From Deltaproteobacteria bacterium (GTDB lineage Bacteria > Myxococcota > XYA12-FULL-58-9 > JAUUZB01): 7,219 nucleotides of DNA. The translations under genes and the position numbers were made by a program. Positions 1 to 4,384 of this stretch are shown one piece after another (within the stretch, counting starts at the first letter, position 1; every line of letters begins with the position of its first letter). The notes beneath the pieces were generated by a model. That model was not told the origin of the DNA, did no database searches, and saw only the letters and a list, made by a program, of their open reading frames with translations. The stretch is from NCBI GenBank assembly GCA_030590185.1, contig JAUUZB010000173.1:1-7219 (forward strand), given 5' to 3'.

Positions 1-148
1 CGACCTGCAGATCGATCTCCGCCTGACCAGTTTCATAGGTGACCGGGACGCCATCGACTTCCATCGCCACCGAGGCGGAGTAGGTAGGCACGCCCTTGCA
101 CCCCGCGAAAACCGCCGCCGCCGTGACTATCAGTGTGAACGTTCTCAT
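1..148 (-). CDS. Predicted lipoprotein, 3' part cut off by window edge
   Basis: The start codon is ATG at 148-146, and 49 codons can be read before the left edge, so this is only the N-terminus. It begins MRTFTLIVTAAAVFAGCKG: one Arg at residue 2, a hydrophobic stretch, then FAGC with Cys17. This looks like a type II (lipoprotein) signal peptide. Phe at -3 is a less common lipobox residue than Leu, Val or Ile. The residue after Cys is Lys rather than Asp, which in enterobacterial rules favours the outer membrane. The mature part starts with a polar segment containing EVDGVPVTYETGQAEIDLQV, which I do not recognise. The ATG overlaps the TGA of the upstream transporter gene (ATGA at 148-145), so translation is probably coupled. 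A G-rich stretch at 156-160 could serve as ribosome binding site. Its function is unknown. The reading frame is well supported; the lipoprotein call is good but rests on the signal alone. Confidence 0.72.
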   Translation of the reverse strand, partial: MRTFTLIVTAAAVFAGCKGVPTYSASVAMEVDGVPVTYETGQAEIDLQV

Positions 149-1662
149 GATGCAGCCCCCTGCTCCACCGGCTCGCCCGCCTCTTTCTCCTCGTCATCCC
201 TACTCTTCGGGCGAATGATGCCGCGCAACAGCACGATGAACACCGGCGTCGCGACCGCCATGCCGGCGACCACCAGCCACAGGATCGCCGAGTTGCGTCC
301 GCCCTCCGCCGGGCAGTAGTTGGCCAACAGGAACCCGGAAAGCGCTCCCACCGTCATCTTGCCGACGAACATCGGCAACAACGACATGCTCATGTAGGTA
401 GCCTCCTTGCCCTTGGGGGCGACCGAGGCGGTGTACTCATAGAGTCGCGGCGACCAGAGCGCCTCGCCGATGGAGAAGAGGATCGCGAAGAAGATCAGGT
501 TGAAATAGAGCGGCGACAGATCGCCATCGATGCTGAGAAAGCCCTTGATGACGGTCGCCACTGGGGTGTCGAGCAGAAAGGCAAACGTATCGATGGGCAA
601 GGCCAGCAAGATGCAGGGCACCGCCGACAGGGTCGTTCCGACCACGATCACCGTGTAGGAGGAGATGCGGTTGCCCAGGGCGCCAAAGATCGGCGCCAGG
701 ATGCAGATCAGGGCGGGGTTCAGGACGCCCCAGGCCTTGCCAAAACGCGACCCGAATCCCATCTCCCGATCCGCCCACGGCGGCAGCGTAAAGTGCATTT
801 GGTAGAAGACCATCCGCACCCCGACCACCAACGCCAGCAGCAGCATGAAGCGCCAGAAGGTCTTCTCGCTGACCACGCTGCCGAAGATCTTGCCGGTCTT
901 GACCAAGGTTTCGCGCATGACCTTGAACGGTCCCCCCTCGACGGTCGCTTCCGCCGCAGGGTCGATGATCGGCTCGTCGCCCTCATCCGGCATCTCAACG
1001 CCCTTGCGCATCAGGAACATGACCGGCGCGAGCCCGAGAACCGTAAAGGCGGCCGCTAGGAGAAAGATCGTCTCGTAGAGGGAGAATTGCAGCCCGGCGA
1101 TCTCGAAGATGCCATCCTTACCCATCCACACCCGGACCTCGTCGAACAACCAGCCGGAGATGATGAAGCCGACGTTCATCAACACGTAGAGCAGGGAGAA
1201 CGCCATCGAGCTCTGGGCCTTGGTGGTGTAGCGCCGCGTAGCCGCCACCATCACCGGAATGGTCATGCCCACGCCGGCGGCCATGGGGACAAAGGCCAGT
1301 AACGGTGACAGGATTGGATCACCGATCACCGCGGCGAGAATCCGGGTGACCACGCAGATGAGGAAGGCCACCATCAGCGTCTTGCGGACACCCATGGCGT
1401 CGCTGAGCGATCCGGCGATGACCGTGAAGAGGGAGATCAGAATCGCCCAGAAAGCGACGAAACTGCCCGCTCCTTCGTCGCCCAACTGCAGATCATTGAT
1501 CAAGTAGAGCATGATGCCCATGTTGATCAGGCCATAGGCCGCGACCTCCATGACCTTGCACCAGTAGATGATCCAGAGCTCACGGGGGGCGCTCTTGAGG
1601 ACCGTAAACTTGGCAATAAAGCCCTCGGGCGCGTTGCTGCTATCCGGCTTCGGGCCAGCCAT
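145..1662 (-). CDS. MFS transporter, POT/PTR-like (peptide-transporter branch)
   Basis: This 505-residue polytopic inner-membrane protein has about 12 hydrophobic segments between residues 28 and 482. A charged cytoplasmic loop lies at about 220-262 and an acidic/basic tail at 483-502. The MFS motif A is clear at residues 84-95 (GSLSDAMGVRKT). The late GEALWSP at 399-405, followed by a conserved AP and a Met-rich helix, resembles the second half of proton-dependent oligopeptide transporters. In TM1, KVMEVAAYG (36-44) sits where canonical POTs have ExxERxxYY. Only the second Glu (E39) and one Tyr (Y43) are kept, so substrate and proton coupling cannot be assumed. The start at ATG 1662 is supported by AGGAG seven bases upstream and by divergence from lnt. 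The 3' end overlaps the lipoprotein gene by 4 bp, implying a transporter-lipoprotein operon. Length is usual for the superfamily. Confidence is high for MFS and moderate for POT-like; the substrate is unknown. Confidence 0.88.
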   Translation of the reverse strand: MAGPKPDSSNAPEGFIAKFTVLKSAPRELWIIYWCKVMEVAAYGLINMGIMLYLINDLQLGDEGAGSFVAFWAILISLFTVIAGSLSDAMGVRKTLMVAFLICVVTRILAAVIGDPILSPLLAFVPMAAGVGMTIPVMVAATRRYTTKAQSSMAFSLLYVLMNVGFIISGWLFDEVRVWMGKDGIFEIAGLQFSLYETIFLLAAAFTVLGLAPVMFLMRKGVEMPDEGDEPIIDPAAEATVEGGPFKVMRETLVKTGKIFGSVVSEKTFWRFMLLLALVVGVRMVFYQMHFTLPPWADREMGFGSRFGKAWGVLNPALICILAPIFGALGNRISSYTVIVVGTTLSAVPCILLALPIDTFAFLLDTPVATVIKGFLSIDGDLSPLYFNLIFFAILFSIGEALWSPRLYEYTASVAPKGKEATYMSMSLLPMFVGKMTVGALSGFLLANYCPAEGGRNSAILWLVVAGMAVATPVFIVLLRGIIRPKSRDDEEKEAGEPVEQGAAS

Positions 1663-1669
1663 GGTGCTG

Positions 1670-1674
1670 CTCCT
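1670..1674 (-). promoter_or_regulatory. Ribosome binding site of the MFS transporter
   Basis: The minus-strand sequence GAGGAG-CAGCACC-ATG places a full AGGAG seven bases before the ATG at 1662. It is the best Shine-Dalgarno match in the window and fixes the transporter start. Confidence 0.7.
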
Positions 1675-1753
1675 CGATTCGCGTGGGAGCTGAGCTTCTA
1701 GCAGCGGGGCGTGGGCCTGGGCAAACCACTCGCCTTGACTCTCTCGCTGGGAT

Positions 1754-1768
1754 GTCCTCCAACAGGAC
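1754..1768 (+). repeat. Small inverted repeat (hairpin) over the probable lnt ribosome binding site
   Basis: GTCCT-CCAAC-AGGAC is a perfect 5-bp inverted repeat with a 5-base loop. The right arm contains AGGA (1764-1767), the only Shine-Dalgarno-like element before GTG 1771, at a short spacing of three bases. In mRNA the stem would pair over this site and could dampen lnt translation. It is equally compatible with a chance repeat, since 5-bp stems are common. Confidence 0.3.
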
Positions 1769-1770
1769 CA

Positions 1771-3336
1771 GTGCTCCCGATCCGACTATCCCTCCGCTGG
1801 CGAGCGGTCCTCCTGGCGATGGGCGCCGGTCTGCTCTACGCCGTCGGCTATTGCGGGCTCGACCAGTTCTATCTCTGCTGGGTCTGCTTGCTCCCCATCC
1901 TGTGGGTGATCGACGACCCGAGGTTGTCGCTCCGGGAGATCACCGCGTTGGGCTTGCTGTTTGGCACCACCGCCTGCTTCGGCGGCTACTACTGGATGGT
2001 CATCGTCATCCACGACATGGGTGGGATGCCGTGGCCTGTTGCCATCGCTGGCACGGTCGGCTTCGCCGCCCTTCAAGGATCGCGCTATGCCCTGTGGGGA
2101 TTGGCGGTGGCGTGGTTGGCCCGTCGCGGGATCCCTGTGGTGTGGACCGCGCCGGTGACCCTGGTGGTGATCGAGTGGCTCTATCCCGGCGTGTTTCCGC
2201 TCTACCTATCGAGCTCCCAGTACGAGCAGACCATTTTCGTACAGTCGGCGGACCTCTGGGGTCCGATGGGACTCAGTGGGATCGTGGCCCTGAGCTCCGC
2301 GGTCCTCTACCAAACCCTGGCGCACTTCAGGCGCCCAAGGAGCGCGCTGCCTATCGCGGGTTGGGCAGTGTTTGCGATCCTGCTCGGCGCGAACCTGATC
2401 TACGGCGCCGTGGCGGTGGCACGGGTGGACGCCGAGATCCGTGACGCCGAGCGCACCGTGAGGATCGCAACGGTGCAGGCGAACGTCAGCGTGAGGGATG
2501 CGGATCGTCGCATCGAGGCTGGACACCGCCGCCTGTTCGCCCAGAGCCTCGAGGTGCAGGAGGCGGGGGCGGAGCTCATCGTCTGGCCGGAAGGGTCCTA
2601 CGGCTACACGATCCCGTCCGACCGAACCGACTTCGGCGAGCGGGTGACCCGTGGCCTCGAGACGCCCGTGCTGTTGGGCTCCCTGCGTGAGGTGGTCGCC
2701 ACCGAACCTGGCGATCGGGATCGTTTCTACAACACCGCCTTCCTCGTCGACGCCAGAGGCCAACTCCTGGGCAGCTACGACAAGAACCGCCTGATCATCT
2801 ACGGAGAGTACATTCCCTTCGCGCAGACGTTTCCCGGCCTCGAAGCCATCGCTCCCTTCGGCACCCTTACCCCCGGCGAGGGCACGACGCCCCTGAGGCT
2901 CGACGGCGTCGGTTACGGCATCTTCATTTGCTACGAGGATCTCTTTCCCGACTTTGGGCGCCAGGTGATGGCGCGGGCGCCAGGAATCCTGGTCAACCTC
3001 ACCAACGACGTGTGGTTCGGAAAGACCACCGAGCCATCTACCCACCTGGCGGTCGCGACCTTCCGGGCGGTGGAGAGCCGGCGCTTCCTGGTGCGGGCCA
3101 CCAACACCGGCACCAGCGCCTTTGTCGATCACGCGGGGCGCATCATCGAGCGCGGACCGGAGTGGCAGACCGCCAACCTCATGCACGAAGTGCCGGTGCT
3201 CACCGGCCAGACCATCTACACGCGCTTCGGCGATTGGTTGCCCGCCGCGTGCCTCGGGTTGTGTTTGTGGTGGGTACTCCGCTCTCAGCCGCGCAGCAGA
3301 GCGGCCACCGGATCCTCCACCGCGGGCATGCCATAA
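1771..3336 (+). CDS. lnt: Apolipoprotein N-acyltransferase
   Basis: Lnt adds the third acyl chain to the N-terminal cysteine of lipoproteins at the periplasmic face of the inner membrane. From GTG 1771 it is 521 residues, close to the 512 of E. coli Lnt. The N-terminal part is membrane-embedded (hydrophobic segments from about 11 to 215); the nitrilase-fold domain follows at about 228-480, and a last membrane helix at about 489-504. All family catalytic residues are seen: Glu274 in VWPEGSYGY, Lys338 in YDKNRL, Cys387 in FICYED, plus Glu346 (GEYIPF) and Glu389. The Cys and second Glu fall at the same numbers as in E. coli. NLTNDVWFG (409-417) and ATNTGTSA (443-450) are further signatures. GTG 1711 would add 20 residues, but the last seven codons before 1771 all end in A or T, unlike the gene's GC-ending codons, so I prefer 1771. 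The gene is divergent from the transporter and its 3' end overlaps the radical SAM gene by 52 bp. Confidence 0.95.
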   Translation: MLPIRLSLRWRAVLLAMGAGLLYAVGYCGLDQFYLCWVCLLPILWVIDDPRLSLREITALGLLFGTTACFGGYYWMVIVIHDMGGMPWPVAIAGTVGFAALQGSRYALWGLAVAWLARRGIPVVWTAPVTLVVIEWLYPGVFPLYLSSSQYEQTIFVQSADLWGPMGLSGIVALSSAVLYQTLAHFRRPRSALPIAGWAVFAILLGANLIYGAVAVARVDAEIRDAERTVRIATVQANVSVRDADRRIEAGHRRLFAQSLEVQEAGAELIVWPEGSYGYTIPSDRTDFGERVTRGLETPVLLGSLREVVATEPGDRDRFYNTAFLVDARGQLLGSYDKNRLIIYGEYIPFAQTFPGLEAIAPFGTLTPGEGTTPLRLDGVGYGIFICYEDLFPDFGRQVMARAPGILVNLTNDVWFGKTTEPSTHLAVATFRAVESRRFLVRATNTGTSAFVDHAGRIIERGPEWQTANLMHEVPVLTGQTIYTRFGDWLPAACLGLCLWWVLRSQPRSRAATGSSTAGMP

Positions 3337-4358
3337 CGCTGGGCGAGGGCGTAGAGGCAGTTGTCAAAGCCAGCGAAGCGGTCGAATTGCTGGTGACTGA
3401 TCTGGTAGTCGCTCATGGCGGTGAGCCGGCAGCCACCGCGACAGACCTCCCGCTTGTCACAACTCTGGCAGGGCTCGCCGAAGCGGTCCTTGTGATCCAT
3501 CCAGTTGTCCTCGATCACCAACCGCTCGCCATCGAAGATGCCCGCCGCGAGCTCATCGATGCCGGCCATGCACGGACAAGGGAATACTTTGAGATCATTG
3601 AGCCGGATGGCGAAGTGATTGATCCCGGCGTTGCAATATTCATCGGGCAGCGCTGGCGCGAAGAACCGACACTTGGGAACCGGATCACGCACGAAGTCCG
3701 GTCCCCAGATGGCGTCGAGCTCGACCGCAAAGGGCCGACCGGCGCCGTGCTCGATGACCGTGCGGTAGGCCTGGTACTTCTCCTCGGCGCTCAGGATCGC
3801 GTCCGGCCCCATACGCGCCACGGCGTTGCCCGAGTAGCCCATGGGGATGAACTCGAGGAAGGCGAGGTTGAAACGCTCGCCAAAGGTCATCATCGCCTCG
3901 AGATCCTGAAGATTGTGACGGCTGACCACGTAATTGATCCCCAGGGGCCGGCGGTAGCGCCGCGGGTAGTCCTCGAGGAACCGCACGATCTCGGCCCAGT
4001 CGTCCTTGCCACTGGCGCGGCGATGGATCTCAGGCGTGGAGCCATGCAGGCTGGTCACCAGCGCGGTTTGGAGCTGATTGATGTAGTCGAGCTCCTCCGG
4101 GGTCGGCTCAAAGTCGGGGTTGACGTTCATCCAGCCCGGGTTCTTGCCCTCGAACTGCCGGGTGCGCCGAAAGATCGCGATCGACTCCGACTTTATTTGG
4201 AAATCGAACAGGTGCACCCGGTAGCCCTGGCGCATCAGGGTGTCGGTAATTGTCGCGATTTGGTCGTAGCCGATCGCACCGGCCGGGCCGTAGGCGCAGA
4301 TGTTACAGTTGCGCCCGCAGTTCTTGTGCAGCAGGGTGACGGTGGTCTTTGCGGCCAT
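3285..4358 (-). CDS. Radical SAM enzyme with C-terminal SPASM domain
   Basis: This complete 357-residue protein is predicted cytoplasmic. The radical SAM cluster motif CxxxCxxC is at the extreme N-terminus (Cys14, Cys18, Cys21), binding the [4Fe-4S] cluster that cleaves S-adenosylmethionine. SLHGSTPEIH (103-112) and the LEFIPMGYSG strand (168-177) fit the partial TIM barrel. The C-terminus carries a SPASM cysteine set: Cys230, Cys242, Cys261, Cys263, then CX2CX5CX3C (Cys297, 300, 306, 310) and a final Cys334, implying two auxiliary clusters. SPASM enzymes typically modify peptides or proteins (RiPP maturases, sulfatase-maturing enzymes). Which reaction occurs here is unknown. It lies 26 bp after the alpha-2-macroglobulin gene on the same strand and is probably in its operon. 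The ATG at 4358 is preceded by GAGGG only three bases away; an in-frame TAA upstream and the Cys14 motif leave no better start. The last 52 bp overlap lnt. Confidence 0.93.
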   Translation of the reverse strand: MAAKTTVTLLHKNCGRNCNICAYGPAGAIGYDQIATITDTLMRQGYRVHLFDFQIKSESIAIFRRTRQFEGKNPGWMNVNPDFEPTPEELDYINQLQTALVTSLHGSTPEIHRRASGKDDWAEIVRFLEDYPRRYRRPLGINYVVSRHNLQDLEAMMTFGERFNLAFLEFIPMGYSGNAVARMGPDAILSAEEKYQAYRTVIEHGAGRPFAVELDAIWGPDFVRDPVPKCRFFAPALPDEYCNAGINHFAIRLNDLKVFPCPCMAGIDELAAGIFDGERLVIEDNWMDHKDRFGEPCQSCDKREVCRGGCRLTAMSDYQISHQQFDRFAGFDNCLYALAQRYGMPAVEDPVAALLRG

Positions 4359-4384
4359 CGGCCCTCGATTCGCGAGTTACTCGC
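4359..4384 (-). promoter_or_regulatory. Intercistronic gap with a 13-bp palindrome
   Basis: The 26 bases between the macroglobulin stop and the radical SAM start contain GCGAGTTACTCGC (4372-4384), two perfect 6-bp arms around one central base. In RNA it can fold as a 5-bp GC-rich stem with a three-base loop. Next to it lies GAGGG (4366-4362), the presumed ribosome binding site of the radical SAM gene. There is no U-run, so it is not an intrinsic terminator. It could be an operator, an RNA processing or stabilising hairpin, or chance. Confidence 0.35.

Larger units (their letters stand above)
1663..1770. promoter_or_regulatory. Divergent intergenic region between transporter and lnt
   Basis: This 108-bp gap must carry the promoters for both divergent genes, unless lnt starts at 1711, in which case only 48 bp remain. 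No strong sigma-70 promoter is visible. The best minus-strand candidate is TTGCCC (1724-1719), 18 bp, then TAGAAG (1700-1695), matching 4 of 6 consensus bases in each box. On the plus strand TTGACT (1735-1740) is a good -35 box, but TCCAAC (1758-1763) is a poor -10; if used, it would give an almost leaderless message at GTG 1771. A perfect 5-bp inverted repeat lies at 1754-1768. That the region holds promoters is an inference from gene orientation; the individual boxes are weak. Confidence 0.45.

Noticed and set aside
2206..3186. 326-codon open frame on the minus strand, antisense to lnt
   Set aside because: It is antisense to the catalytic domain of lnt and has no family features.
3288..3305. 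GCCGC...GCGGC inverted repeat as a bidirectional terminator between lnt and the radical SAM gene
   Set aside because: It has only five base pairs, an eight-base loop and no T-run on either side, and it lies inside both coding frames.
4363..4374. CCTCGATTCGCG shared with 1672-1683, both just upstream of minus-strand starts
   Set aside because: About one 12-base match is expected by chance in a window of this length, and part of it is the Shine-Dalgarno complement. A shared operator is not supported.
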